From the NCBI RefSeq assembly GCF_022899355.1, contig NZ_JALJCK010000001.1:124001-188000 (forward strand): DNA of 64,000 bases. Reading direction: 5' to 3'. The translations under genes were made by a program, and so were the position numbers. A model generated the notes under the pieces. The model was not told where the DNA came from. It made no database searches and saw nothing but the letters and a program-made list of their open reading frames with translations. Below are positions 44,370 through 53,830 of the stretch, in pieces. Positions within the stretch are counted from its first letter, which is position 1, and every line of letters starts with the position of its first letter. The DNA is from Shinella yambaruensis. GTDB lineage: Bacteria > Pseudomonadota > Alphaproteobacteria > Rhizobiales > Rhizobiaceae.

Positions 44370-45869
44370 TCAGGCCTTGCCGGCGATCAGCATGAAGGCC
44401 GGAACCTCGTCGCCGAAACCGAGCGGCGTCGGGCCGTCGTCCTCGTCGCGGCGGTAACGGCTGCGGCGATCGCGGCTGTCGTCATTGGCCGGACGCGGCG
44501 CGCTATGGTTTGCGGCACGCGGATTGCGAGCGGGATTCTGCGGCCGCCCTTCCGCCTTGCGTTCAGCTTTCACGGCTTCCACCTTCTCTTCACTCTCGCT
44601 GGTCTCGATGCGCGTTTCGGTCGCGCGGGGTTCGCCCTTGCGGCCACGGGAACGATCGCGGTCGCGGTCACGACCGCCCCGATCGCGGCCGCCGCGGGGA
44701 CGCTCGCGCTCCTCGCTCTCGGCCTGCGGCGGCAGGTCTTCGATGCCGCCGCTCAGCCATTCGATCTTCTGATCGATCAGCTTTTCGATGGCGTCGAGGA
44801 ACTTCCCGTCGCGCTTGGATACCAGGGTGAAGGCGGCGCCCGAGCGGCCGGCACGGCCGGTGCGGCCGATGCGGTGGACATAGTCCTCGGCATGAATCGG
44901 GACGTCGAAGTTGAAGACATGGCTCACATCCGGAATGTCGAGGCCGCGGGCCGCGACGTCGGACGCCACGAGCAGCGTGAGCTTGTTTTCCTTGAAATTG
45001 GCCAGCATCGTCGTGCGGGCCCGCTGGTCCATGTCGCCGTGCAGCGCGCCGACGGAGAAGCCATGGCGATCGAGCGAGCGGAAGAGGTCCGCCACATCGA
45101 CCTTGCGGTTGCAGAAGATGATCGCGTTCTTGAGATCGTCCTGGGCGCGGATGAGATCGCGAAGCGTGGCGCGCTTCTCGTAGTCCTTGCCGTGGGTGGC
45201 GACGAGGCGCTGCGTCACGGTCTTGGCCGTGGAGGAGGGCGGTGCCACCTCGACGCGCTCCGGGTTCTGCAGGAAGCGGTCGGCCAGCTTCTGGATCTCC
45301 GGCGGCATGGTGGCCGAGAAGAACAGCGTCTGGCGCGTGAAGGGAATGAGCTTGGCGATACGCTCGATATCCGGGATGAAGCCCATGTCGAGCATGCGGT
45401 CGGCTTCGTCGATGACGAGGATCTCGACGCCGGTCATCAAGAGCTTGCCGCGCTCGCAATGGTCGAGCAGGCGGCCGGGGGTGCAGATCAGCACGTCCGC
45501 GCCGCGCTCCAGCTTGCGGTCCTGCTCGTCGAAGGAGACGCCGCCGATGAGGAGGGCGACGTTCAGCTTGTGGTTCTTGCCGTATTTCTCGAAGTTCTCG
45601 GCAACCTGGGCGGCAAGCTCGCGCGTCGGCTCCAGGATGAGCGTGCGCGGCATGCGGGCGCGGGCACGGCCCTTTTCGAGCAGCGTCAGCATCGGCAGAA
45701 CGAAGGAGGCGGTCTTGCCGGTGCCCGTCTGGGCGATGCCGAGAATGTCGCGCCGTGCAAGGGCCGGCGGAATGGCGCCCGCCTGGATCGGGGTCGGGAT
45801 CGTGTATCCCGCGTCGGTGACGGCGGACAGGACTTTCGGGCTCAGGCCAAGATCAGCAAAAGTGGTCAA
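44370..45869 (-). CDS. DEAD-box RNA helicase (RhlE-like)
   Basis: ATP-dependent RNA helicase of 499 residues. All core motifs are visible: Q motif (YTIPTPIQAGAIPPALARRD), I AQTGTGKTASF, Ia PTRELAAQ, II DEAD in LVIDEADRMLD, III SAT, and VI HRIGRTGRAGRSG. After about residue 385 comes a long Arg/Gly/Asp-rich low-complexity tail, as in RhlE and other RNA-binding helicases. A TTG at 45869 (MTTFADLGLS) begins where family members do; ATG codons further in would lose the Q motif, and the longer TTG start at 45947 is possible. The NUDIX gene follows by 8 bases. Confidence 0.93.
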   Translation of the reverse strand: MTTFADLGLSPKVLSAVTDAGYTIPTPIQAGAIPPALARRDILGIAQTGTGKTASFVLPMLTLLEKGRARARMPRTLILEPTRELAAQVAENFEKYGKNHKLNVALLIGGVSFDEQDRKLERGADVLICTPGRLLDHCERGKLLMTGVEILVIDEADRMLDMGFIPDIERIAKLIPFTRQTLFFSATMPPEIQKLADRFLQNPERVEVAPPSSTAKTVTQRLVATHGKDYEKRATLRDLIRAQDDLKNAIIFCNRKVDVADLFRSLDRHGFSVGALHGDMDQRARTTMLANFKENKLTLLVASDVAARGLDIPDVSHVFNFDVPIHAEDYVHRIGRTGRAGRSGAAFTLVSKRDGKFLDAIEKLIDQKIEWLSGGIEDLPPQAESEERERPRGGRDRGGRDRDRDRSRGRKGEPRATETRIETSESEEKVEAVKAERKAEGRPQNPARNPRAANHSAPRPANDDSRDRRSRYRRDEDDGPTPLGFGDEVPAFMLIAGKA

Positions 45870-46062
45870 AGGGAAAACAGTTTCCGTTCCGGTTCTTACG
45901 AACGCAATGAGGTTCAGCGGCCCTATCGCCGCAAGGATGCAGCGCAAATATGCCGAAAGTGCCGGAAAGTCAAGGAAATCAGCGAATTTGGTAAATCCGC
46001 GAGAGATTTGAAGCCGATGGCGGATATTTTTGTCATACCAAGGCGTATCGCCTTGCCTTACG

Positions 46063-47343
46063 TCAATCCATATAGGTCGTCAGCTTCATGCCGGCAGTGA
46101 GGAAACGCATGGGGTCGAGCGCCTTGCCGTCGCGGCGCACTTCATAGTGCAGATGCGGGCCCGTGGAGCGGCCCGTCGTGCCGGAAAGCCCGATCGGGGT
46201 GGAGGCTTCCACATGGTCGCCGACCCTGACGAGCACGCGGGAAAGGTGGGCATAGCGCGTCGTCAGGCCGTTGCCGTGGTCGATTTCCACCATGTTGCCG
46301 TATCCGCCGTTGCGCCCGGCCACGACGACCGTGCCCGCGCCGGTTGCGCCGATCTCCGTGCCGGTGCGGGCGCGAAAGTCGATGCCGGCATGCAGCGCGA
46401 GGCGGCCGAGGAACGGATCGGTGCGGTTGCCGAAACGGCTCGTGATGCTGCTGGCGGGCGCGGGGTTGCCGAAGGGCAGCTTTCGCGCCGTGCGGCGGGC
46501 ATTGTCGAGGCGGTCCAATGCGACGTCGAGGTCGTTGATCGAGGCCTCGAACGGATCGGTGACGTCGACCGGCTCGACGAACGGGCCGCCGATCGCCGTT
46601 TCCGAATCGCCGCCCGCCGCCGTTTCGGTGACATCGAAGCCGGTGCGGCGCAGGATGGCCTGGATCGCGTCGGCGGTCTCCGAGGCGCCGGCCGCCAGCG
46701 TCTGGATGCGGTCGATCTGCTCGTGTTCCAGGTCCTTCAGCGAGAGCGTGACCTTGGAGAAGAGCCGGTCGGCGCGATCGGCGACCGATTCGTTCGTCGC
46801 GGCATAGGCAAGCTGCGTCGTCTTCTTCTGCGCGCCGGTCGCGCCCATGATGGCGTTGATGGCACCCACCGCATCGGCCCGGCGCCCGTCGACGACAGGC
46901 GTGCCATCGGTCAGGGGCGCGGTGCCGGTCGCACCGGCATTCTCCGCGCGGTTCAGCAGCGCGTCGAGCTTGCCGTGGCGGGCGGAGAGGGCGAGCTGTT
47001 GCTGCATCAGCTTCTCGACCTTCTCCTCGACGACCTGCTGGTCAAGGAGCTGGCGGCTGGTGACGCGGTCGACCTGCGCCCGCAGCGCGGAGATGCGGTC
47101 CTCGTAGTCGTGCTGCATGCGGGCCTGGCGTGCCATGGTGGCGCCGATCAGGTCGTCGCGCAGCACGAGATAGGAGGTGGCGGCGAGATAGCCGACGGTG
47201 AACATGCCGGCAAAGCAGAAGGTGACGGCGGCCATCCAGGGACGGATGGTCATGTGGCGGATCTTGTCGCCGCTCGCGAGGATCACGACATGCTGCTGCG
47301 CACGCTTTCCGAAGACGCGGTTTTCAGGACGCTCCGCCACCAT
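46063..47343 (-). CDS. Membrane-anchored M23 (LytM) peptidase
   Basis: A 426-residue envelope protein. A short cytoplasmic part is followed by one transmembrane helix (about 33-58, MAAVTFCFAGMFTVGYLAA), a coiled coil (about 75-135), a linker, and an M23 peptidase domain at about 300-410. The zinc ligands are present: LHAGIDFRARTGTEI and GPHLHYEVRRDG. It may cut peptidoglycan crosslinks or, as with EnvC-type proteins, regulate amidases; the intact ligands favour an active enzyme. ATG at 47343 is the only good start. Confidence 0.9.
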   Translation of the reverse strand: MVAERPENRVFGKRAQQHVVILASGDKIRHMTIRPWMAAVTFCFAGMFTVGYLAATSYLVLRDDLIGATMARQARMQHDYEDRISALRAQVDRVTSRQLLDQQVVEEKVEKLMQQQLALSARHGKLDALLNRAENAGATGTAPLTDGTPVVDGRRADAVGAINAIMGATGAQKKTTQLAYAATNESVADRADRLFSKVTLSLKDLEHEQIDRIQTLAAGASETADAIQAILRRTGFDVTETAAGGDSETAIGGPFVEPVDVTDPFEASINDLDVALDRLDNARRTARKLPFGNPAPASSITSRFGNRTDPFLGRLALHAGIDFRARTGTEIGATGAGTVVVAGRNGGYGNMVEIDHGNGLTTRYAHLSRVLVRVGDHVEASTPIGLSGTTGRSTGPHLHYEVRRDGKALDPMRFLTAGMKLTTYMD

Positions 47344-47437
47344 CTACTCCCCGACCGATTCTCAAGGTCTCGTGCGGGGAATTACACATTGTTAGGGTTA
47401 ACAAAGCGTTTCCCGGAAGGGTTGTGCGGGTTGAATA

Positions 47438-48265
47438 TCAGCTCTGGCTGACGGAAACGAGGGAACGGTAGAAGGAGGGCGTCAGCCCGGCCTCCGCCCG
47501 CGCCACGTCGTTGAAGGGCGGTTTCAGCGGTCCGCGGAAATTCGCGCGCACCAGTTCCCTGAAGGTGGCCGACGGATCCTTCCTCTCGCGGGCGCAGAGG
47601 AAGCGGAACCATTTCGCGCCCACCGCCACATGGCCCTTCTCGTCGTTGTAGATGACGTCGAGGATGTCGGCGCTGGCATCGTCCCCGGTCTCGCGCATCT
47701 TGGCCTGCAGCGTCGGCGTGACGTCGAGCCCGCGTGCCTCCAGGATGAGCGGCACCACGGCAAGGCGCGCGGTCAGGTCGTTGCGCGTGTCGTGCGCGGC
47801 CTGCCAGAGCCCGTCATGGGCCGGCAGGTCGCCGTAATCCGCGCCGAGCTCGCGCAGGCGGTCGCGGATCAGCCGGAAATGCTTGGCCTCCTCGAAGGCC
47901 ACCTGCATCCAGCCGTCGAAGAAGGAATGCGGCACGCGCTCCGTCGTGAAGCGCGCGACGATGTCGAGCGCGAGGTCGACGGCATTGAGCTCGATATGGG
48001 CCAGGGCATGGAGAAGCGCGATGCGGCCCTTCAGCGTGTGCAGCGAGCGCTTCTCCATGTGCCTGGGCGGAATGAGCTCCGGTCTTTCCGGCCGGCCGGG
48101 CCGCGCCGGCAGGGCCGGGTCGCGGGGCGAGCGCATCGAAAGCGTGCGGGCGAACCAGCGGCGCGCCGTCTCCTGCGCGAGCGCCGTCTTCAGGTCGAGA
48201 TCGGCCGCCGCGATGGCAGCCGTGGTGCCGCCACGGAGGCTTTCGATATGTGGAAGTTCCGTCAT
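47438..48265 (-). CDS. DUF455 ferritin-like protein
   Basis: A 275-residue protein of the DUF455 family, an all-helical ferritin-like fold with likely di-iron ligands: HALAHIELNAVDLALDIVAR, QVAFEEAKHF and YNDEKGHVAVGAKWF supply paired Glu/His sites. The enzymatic role of the family is not known to me; distant relatives include MiaE-type tRNA hydroxylases. It follows bcp by 22 bases on the same strand, so the two may form a small oxidative-stress unit. Confidence 0.88.
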   Translation of the reverse strand: MTELPHIESLRGGTTAAIAAADLDLKTALAQETARRWFARTLSMRSPRDPALPARPGRPERPELIPPRHMEKRSLHTLKGRIALLHALAHIELNAVDLALDIVARFTTERVPHSFFDGWMQVAFEEAKHFRLIRDRLRELGADYGDLPAHDGLWQAAHDTRNDLTARLAVVPLILEARGLDVTPTLQAKMRETGDDASADILDVIYNDEKGHVAVGAKWFRFLCARERKDPSATFRELVRANFRGPLKPPFNDVARAEAGLTPSFYRSLVSVSQS

Positions 48266-48287
48266 TTCAAATATTTGCCTTTAGAAT

Positions 48288-48755
48288 TTAAAGCTTTCTG
48301 GCGGCTTCCAGCACGGCCTCGACATGGCCCTTGACCTTCACCTTCGGCCAGATCTCGGCGATCTTGCCGTTGGCGTCAACGAGCACGGTCGTGCGCTCGA
48401 CGCCCATATAGGTGCGGCCATACATGCTCTTTTCCTTCCAGACCCCGTAGGCCTCCAGCGTCTGGAGGCTTTCGTCCGAGGCGAGCGGTATGCCGAGCGC
48501 GTGTTTTGCAACGAACTTGTCGTGCTTCTTCACCGGATCGGGCGAGAGGCCGACGAGGGCGACGCCGGCCGCCTCGAAATCCGCTTTCGCGGCGGTAAAA
48601 TCCTTCGCTTCCGTCGTGCAGCCTTCCGTGTCATCCTTCGGATAGAAGAAGAGGACGACGGGCCGGCCGCGCAATGCGGAGAGCGAAATGGTGCCGCCGC
48701 CATCGCGCGGAAGGGTGAAGTCCGGGGCATCGGTGCCCGGGGCCAGTTCTGCCAT
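48288..48755 (-). CDS. bcp: Thiol peroxidase / peroxiredoxin Bcp
   Basis: A 155-residue peroxiredoxin (PrxQ type) reducing hydroperoxides. The peroxidatic Cys46 is in FFYPKDDTEGCTTEAKDF. The usual resolving Cys five residues later is replaced by Lys and no other Cys occurs in the protein, so it must use a 1-Cys mechanism with an external thiol. ATG at 48755 gives MAELAPGTDAPDF, the family start. DUF455 gene lies 22 bases downstream. Confidence 0.93.
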   Translation of the reverse strand: MAELAPGTDAPDFTLPRDGGGTISLSALRGRPVVLFFYPKDDTEGCTTEAKDFTAAKADFEAAGVALVGLSPDPVKKHDKFVAKHALGIPLASDESLQTLEAYGVWKEKSMYGRTYMGVERTTVLVDANGKIAEIWPKVKVKGHVEAVLEAARKL

Positions 48756-48904
48756 GGGATTTCCTTTCTTTGGCCGGCTTTTTGAGTCAAGGAGCCGGCT
48801 TCCCGCATATATAGTGGCACACCGAATCGTCCAGCGGCGAGCGGACGACAGGCAGCGATTCCACGGACAACGCTGCACAAAGGGGCAAAGGAAACAATCG
48901 CACG

Positions 48905-51900
48905 ATGGGAGAAATCCGCGGCGAGAAAGTCGTGTTCCGCAGAAAGGACATCGTTCCGCTGCATGAATTGCCGTCCGCGCAGGCGCACGAGCCCATCGTC
49001 CTGCACGCGGTCGAGGCGAGCCGCACCGGCATCGCCTGCCGCATCGTCGCCGCCACCGTCGCACTCGTGCTGTTTCTCGGCGCCGTGCTTGTCGGCCTCG
49101 TGGAAACGGGCATTTTCGACAGCGCGCTGAACGCCCGCGCCGTCGCCGCCCTCAACCAGGCGCTCGGGGAGCGCTACCGCGCCTCCGTCGATCATACCGT
49201 GCTGCGGCTTGCCGGCTTCAACGGTTTCGCGCTGAAGGCGGAGAACGTCCGGATCGTCGAGGTCGAATCGGGCAAGGAGCTGGCGGCGACCGATTCGATC
49301 GGCATCGTGCTCGATCCGCTGGGACTTGCCGTCGGCCGCCTTGCCGTCTCGCGGCTCGACGTCGACGGCGCGATGTTCAACGCGGCGCTGCTGCCCAAGA
49401 GCAAGCCGCTCGATCTGACGGCGCTGCGCATTTCCGACGTGCCGGACTATCTCGAAACCACCTTCGAGCGGCTCGACGGCGTCAGCCACCTCATCGATGC
49501 CAACGGCATGCAGACCGTCAAGGTGGCCGATCTCGGCGCGACCTTCCAGGGGCCGGACGGCAAGGCGGTGACGCTGGCCATCGCCAGCCTGCAATTCACC
49601 CGCGACGGCGACGGCACCATGTCGATCGACGGGCATTTCTCGATGGACGGCGCCGAGGGCGAGATCGACCTGACGGCCTCGGGCGCCGAGGGTTCGGTAC
49701 GCACGCTGGACGGCTCGATCCGCAATGTGGCGCTCGGAAAGTTCCTGCTCGGCAACGACGTCAACGGCAATGTGCATGCCGGCATCGACACGACGGCGGA
49801 TGTTTCGGTGAATGCCGTGCGCGAGGCCGCCGGCACGAGGCCGGTGCTCGGCCTCAACGTCGCCATGGCCGCCGGCGCGGTCTATGGCGACGGCATTGCC
49901 GCCGCGCTGCGCCCGTCCACCCTCAAGGTCGCCTACAATTTCGACAAGGGCTCGATCGAGCTCGCCTCGCAGGATGCCGGCGTCGGCCAGTCGCATTTTC
50001 CCTTCACCGGCGGCCTCATCGACCTCGACCGGATCTCCGACCGGCCGGACAAGGGTTTTGCCATCGATCTCGTCTTCAGCAACGCGGTGAGCCGTCCCGT
50101 CGATTCCACCGAGGCGCCGATCCGTTTCGATGCCAAGGTCAACGGCTACTATCTCCCGGAGACGAAGAAACTGCTGTTCGAGGAGATGGCGGTGTCCAGC
50201 GAGAAGGGCAACGTCGCCGGCTCCCTTGCCATGCGCTTCGGCGACCGGGACCCGGAAATCAGCTTCGTGATGATCGCCAGCGAGCTGGAATCGGCCGCCG
50301 TCAAGCAGTTCTGGCCGTTCTGGATGGCCAAGACGGCGCGCAGCTGGGTGATCAAGAACATTTTCGGCGGCACCGTCACCAACGGCCGCATCGAATTCTA
50401 CCTCGCCGAAGGCCGCGAACGCCTGCCGGGCGTGCCGATGCATCTCGGCCCGGAGGAGCTGAAGATCGATTTCGACATCGAGGGCGCGCGCATGAACGTC
50501 GCCGGCGAGATCCCGCCGCTGCGCGACACGTCCGGGAAGTTCCGCCTGCGCGGGCCGCGCACGGAGATCGCGATCAACGGCGGCACGGCCTATTTCCCGT
50601 CCGGCCGCTCCGTCGCGCTGACCGGCGGCACCTTCGTGCTGCCGGACAACTATACCAAGCCGCTGATGGCGGACATGGACATCGACGTCGCCGGCAATGC
50701 CGACGCCATTGCGGAGCTGGTGACCTACCGGCCGATCCGCGCCCTGCCGGCCACCGGTTTTGCCCCGGACGACTTCAGCGGCCAGGTGAAGGCCAAGGTC
50801 AAGGCGCATTTCGGCGTCATCTCCGCCCACAACCCGCCGCCGCCGCAGTGGACGGCGGCCCTCTCGCTGGACGACGTCGACGTCGGCAAGCCGATTGCCG
50901 GGCGCACCGTGACGGGCCTGCGCGGCCTCCTTGCCATCGATCCCCAGAAGGCCGACCTCAAGGCCAGGGGCGATATCGACGGCGTGACGCTCGACCTGGA
51001 GCTCGTCGAGCCCGTCGGCAAGGCGGCCGGTTTCAAGCGCAAGACGGTGCTGTCCGGCACACTCGACAACAGGGACCGCCGCACGCTGCTGCCGGGCCTC
51101 GAGGATGTGGTGGAAGGCCCGGTCGAGGTGCGGCTGGAGCAGGACGGCGACGGGCCGCGCACGGTGGAGGCGGATGTCGGGGCGGCCACGGTCTCCATAC
51201 CCTGGATCGGCTGGACCAAGGGCGCGGGCATCGGCGGCAAGGTGACGCTGACGGCGGACACGAAGGAGGGGGTCACCCGGATTTCCGATTTCCGCTTTGC
51301 CGGTGACGGGTTCACCGTGGCGGGCAATCTCAGCTTCCGCGGCACGCGGCTCGATGCGGCGAATTTTTCCACCGTCCGGCTCTCGGCCGACGACCGGTTC
51401 CGGCTGAAGGTGGAGCAGGGCAAATCCGGCTATACGGTCGTGGCGGATGGCGAGGCGGCCGATGTGCGCGCCGTGCTGGCACGCCTCAAGACCGCGAGCG
51501 GCGGTGGCGGCGGCGGGGAAAAGCAGGGCCTCAACATCCGGGCCGACCTTGCGCGGGCCATCGGCTTCAATGGCGAAACGCTCTCCAATGTCAGCTTCCG
51601 CTACAGCACGGCGGGCAGCCGCATTTCCGGCATGGACCTTTCGGCGGTGACGAAGAGCGGCGCGCCCGTGGTGGCGCAGCTTGCCAGCAACGGCGGCACG
51701 GACGCCATCCAGCTCACCAGCGGCGATGCCGGCGCTGTGGCGCGCTTTGCCGATATCTACAGCCACATGCGCGGCGGCCTCCTGAATGTCCGCCTGCGCG
51801 AGACGGCGGGCAGCATCTGGCGCGGCTCCGTCGACATCCGCAATTTCTCGCTCGTCGGGGAAGAGCGGCTGCGCTCGCTGGTCTCGACGCCGGCGGGCGA

Positions 51901-52297
51901 AAGCGGGCGCAGCCTCAACGACGCGGTGCGCCGCGAGATCGACGTGAGCGCGGTGAAGTTCTCCCGCGGCTTCGCCCAGGTGCGCACCGGCGGCGGCGCG
52001 CTGAGCCTCGAAAACGGCGTGGTGCGCGGCGAAACCGTCGGCGCCACCTTCCAGGGTACGGTGCGCGATGCCAATGGCCGGACTGACATGACCGGCACCT
52101 TCATGCCGGCCTACGGCCTCAACCGGCTGTTCGCCGAGCTGCCGCTGATCGGCATCCTGCTCGGCAACGGCAACGACCGCGGCCTGATCGGCATCACCTT
52201 CAAGCTCTCCGGCCCCTTCGACAAGCCGAAGCTGACGATCAACCCGCTGTCGATCATCGCCCCCGGCGTCTTCCGCAACATCTTCGAGTTCCAGTGA
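48905..52297 (+). CDS. DUF3971/AsmA-like large envelope protein (YhdP family)
   Basis: A 1130-residue inner-membrane-anchored protein. One N-terminal helix (about 41-66, IVAATVALVLFLGAVLVGLV) follows a short cytoplasmic stretch; the rest is periplasmic and made of strand repeats typical of AsmA/TamB/YhdP bridge proteins, with DUF3971 in about 600-850 (repeated patterns such as GTFVLPDNYTKPLMADMDID) and an AsmA-like C-terminal part TDMTGTFMPAYGLNRLFAEL, KLTINPLSIIAPGVFRNIFE. Such proteins are thought to carry lipids to the outer membrane. AAAGGA lies about 10 bases before ATG 48905. It is a single gene, divergent from bcp. Confidence 0.9.
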   Translation: MGEIRGEKVVFRRKDIVPLHELPSAQAHEPIVLHAVEASRTGIACRIVAATVALVLFLGAVLVGLVETGIFDSALNARAVAALNQALGERYRASVDHTVLRLAGFNGFALKAENVRIVEVESGKELAATDSIGIVLDPLGLAVGRLAVSRLDVDGAMFNAALLPKSKPLDLTALRISDVPDYLETTFERLDGVSHLIDANGMQTVKVADLGATFQGPDGKAVTLAIASLQFTRDGDGTMSIDGHFSMDGAEGEIDLTASGAEGSVRTLDGSIRNVALGKFLLGNDVNGNVHAGIDTTADVSVNAVREAAGTRPVLGLNVAMAAGAVYGDGIAAALRPSTLKVAYNFDKGSIELASQDAGVGQSHFPFTGGLIDLDRISDRPDKGFAIDLVFSNAVSRPVDSTEAPIRFDAKVNGYYLPETKKLLFEEMAVSSEKGNVAGSLAMRFGDRDPEISFVMIASELESAAVKQFWPFWMAKTARSWVIKNIFGGTVTNGRIEFYLAEGRERLPGVPMHLGPEELKIDFDIEGARMNVAGEIPPLRDTSGKFRLRGPRTEIAINGGTAYFPSGRSVALTGGTFVLPDNYTKPLMADMDIDVAGNADAIAELVTYRPIRALPATGFAPDDFSGQVKAKVKAHFGVISAHNPPPPQWTAALSLDDVDVGKPIAGRTVTGLRGLLAIDPQKADLKARGDIDGVTLDLELVEPVGKAAGFKRKTVLSGTLDNRDRRTLLPGLEDVVEGPVEVRLEQDGDGPRTVEADVGAATVSIPWIGWTKGAGIGGKVTLTADTKEGVTRISDFRFAGDGFTVAGNLSFRGTRLDAANFSTVRLSADDRFRLKVEQGKSGYTVVADGEAADVRAVLARLKTASGGGGGGEKQGLNIRADLARAIGFNGETLSNVSFRYSTAGSRISGMDLSAVTKSGAPVVAQLASNGGTDAIQLTSGDAGAVARFADIYSHMRGGLLNVRLRETAGSIWRGSVDIRNFSLVGEERLRSLVSTPAGESGRSLNDAVRREIDVSAVKFSRGFAQVRTGGGALSLENGVVRGETVGATFQGTVRDANGRTDMTGTFMPAYGLNRLFAELPLIGILLGNGNDRGLIGITFKLSGPFDKPKLTINPLSIIAPGVFRNIFEFQ

Positions 52298-52299
52298 AA

Positions 52300-52321
52300 A
52301 AGGCCGCCCGGAGGCGGCCTT
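52300..52321 (-). terminator. Hairpin between the AsmA-like gene and tyrS
   Basis: A perfect 9-bp stem AAGGCCGCC / GGCGGCCTT with a CGGA loop begins 3 bases after the AsmA-like stop. T-tract quality is better on the minus strand (TTTTTC), so it may end tyrS transcripts that pass the repeat, as well as the plus-strand gene. Confidence 0.65.
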
Positions 52322-52353
52322 CAGGCTGTCGACAAAGTCCGCAGACCTCTCCT

Positions 52354-52431
52354 CCGTCATGGTAGGGCTTGACCCGACCATCCACAAGCCGTTGAAAGAA
52401 TGGATCCTCGGGTCAAGCCCGAGGATGACGG
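52354..52431. repeat. Paired-palindrome repeat, copy 3
   Basis: Arms centred on GGTAGGGCTTGACCCGACC (52354-52384) and TCCTCGGGTCAAGCCCGAGG (about 52402-52431) flank a spacer ACAAGCCGTTGAAAGAA. Its reverse complement aligns through arms and spacer with copy 1 at 12871. Confidence 0.85.
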
Positions 52432-52446
52432 CGGAGAAGGCGGTGG

Positions 52447-53700
52447 TCAGGCCGGGCGCACCAGGATGTGCTTCTTCTTGCCCAGCGAGAGCTTGATCAC
52501 GCCGTCGCCCGAAACGTCGGCGGTGCCGATGAGGCGGCGCTCGTCGGAAACGGCGGCGTCGTTGATGCGCACCGCGCCGCCCTGCACATGGCGGCGGGCT
52601 TCGCCGTTGGAGGCGGCAAGGCCGGCCTTGACGACGAGGGTGAGGAGGCCGATGCCGGCTTCGAGCTCACCGGCGGACACCTCGATCGACGGCAGGTTCT
52701 CGGCGATCGCGCCTTCCTCGAAGGTCTTGCGCGCGGTTTCGGCGGCCTGCTCGGCGGCCTCGCGGCCGTGCAGCATCGCCGTCACCTCGGTGGCGAGGAT
52801 TTTCTTCACCTCGTTGATCTCGGCGCCGCCGAGCGCGGAGAGCCGGGCGATCTCGTCCATCGGCAGCGTCGTGTAGAGCTTCAGGAAGCGCGAGACATCG
52901 GCGTCCTCGGTGTTGCGCCAGTACTGCCAGAAGTCATAGGCCGACAGCATGTCCGGGTTGAGCCAGACGGCGCCGGAGAGAGACTTGCCCATCTTGGCGC
53001 CCGAGGCGGTCGTCAGGAGCGGCGAGGTCAGCGCGTAGAGCTGCGGCGTGCCCATGCGGTGGCCGAGGTCGATGCCGTTGATGATGTTGCCCCACTGGTC
53101 CGAGCCGCCCATCTGCAGGCGCACGTCGTAGCGCTTGTTCAATTCGACGAAGTCGTAGGCCTGCAGGATCATGTAGTTGAATTCGAGGAAGGACAGCGAG
53201 TGCTCGCGGTCGAGGCGCAGCTTCACGCTGTCGAAGGAGAGCATGCGGTTGACGGAGAAATGCCGGCCGACATCGCGCAGGAATTCGAGGTAGTTGATGC
53301 CGAGCAGCCAGTCGGCATTGTTGATCATTAGCGCGTCCTTCGGGCCCTCGCCATAGGTGAGGTAGTTCGAGAAGACCTTCTTGATGCTGGCGATGTTGCT
53401 GTCGATCGTGTCCGGCGTCATCAGCTGGCGCGCCTCGTCCTTGAAGGACGGGTCGCCGACCATGCCGGTGCCGCCGCCCATCAGCGAGACCGGGCGGTGG
53501 CCGGTCTTCTGGAACCAGTGCAGCATCATGATCTGGATGAGGCCGCCGGCATGCAGGCTCGGCGCGGTCGGATCGAAGCCGATATAGGCCGTCACGGTTT
53601 CCTTGGCGAGAAGGTCGTCGAGGCCGGTTTCATCGGAGATCTGGTGGATGAAGCCGCGCTCTTTCAGCGTGCGGAGGAAATCGGATTTGAATTCGGACAT
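52447..53700 (-). CDS. tyrS: Tyrosyl-tRNA synthetase
   Basis: Charges tRNA-Tyr. Class I enzyme of 417 residues with the HIGH-like [20 protein letters not shown], the Tyr-binding region [20 protein letters not shown] and the KMSKS variant KMGKS. The C-terminal S4 RNA-binding domain follows ([16 protein letters not shown]). ATG at 53700 starts [16 protein letters not shown], as in the family. It is divergent from anmK across 130 bases, an arrangement common in rhizobia. Confidence 0.97.
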   Translation of the reverse strand: MSEFKSDFLRTLKERGFIHQISDETGLDDLLAKETVTAYIGFDPTAPSLHAGGLIQIMMLHWFQKTGHRPVSLMGGGTGMVGDPSFKDEARQLMTPDTIDSNIASIKKVFSNYLTYGEGPKDALMINNADWLLGINYLEFLRDVGRHFSVNRMLSFDSVKLRLDREHSLSFLEFNYMILQAYDFVELNKRYDVRLQMGGSDQWGNIINGIDLGHRMGTPQLYALTSPLLTTASGAKMGKSLSGAVWLNPDMLSAYDFWQYWRNTEDADVSRFLKLYTTLPMDEIARLSALGGAEINEVKKILATEVTAMLHGREAAEQAAETARKTFEEGAIAENLPSIEVSAGELEAGIGLLTLVVKAGLAASNGEARRHVQGGAVRINDAAVSDERRLIGTADVSGDGVIKLSLGKKKHILVRPA

Positions 53701-53830
53701 GGCCTGTCTCTCTTGCCGGGATGCTCTGGGCGGGATGTTGGCGGCCGGAGATAATTTTCCGGCGGACCGCCGGGCGTTTAGCACTGTTTCACCGCATAAT
53801 CACTCCTAAAGTGATTCTGGAGCGGATGGC

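Noticed and set aside
47344-47437. GTTAAC and GATTC upstream of the M23 peptidase gene as a CtrA/CcrM-controlled promoter
   Set aside because: Only one TTAA half is present, not the TTAA-N7-TTAA pair; a lone GANTC is expected by chance.
48266-48290. TTTAGAATTTAAAG resembling half of an Irr box between bcp and the DUF455 gene
   Set aside because: The second half does not match TTCTAAA and no promoter elements surround it.
48530-52387. A minus-strand open frame of 1285 codons opposite the AsmA-like gene
   Set aside because: Low-complexity shadow of a well-supported plus-strand gene; it also crosses the bcp gene in another frame.
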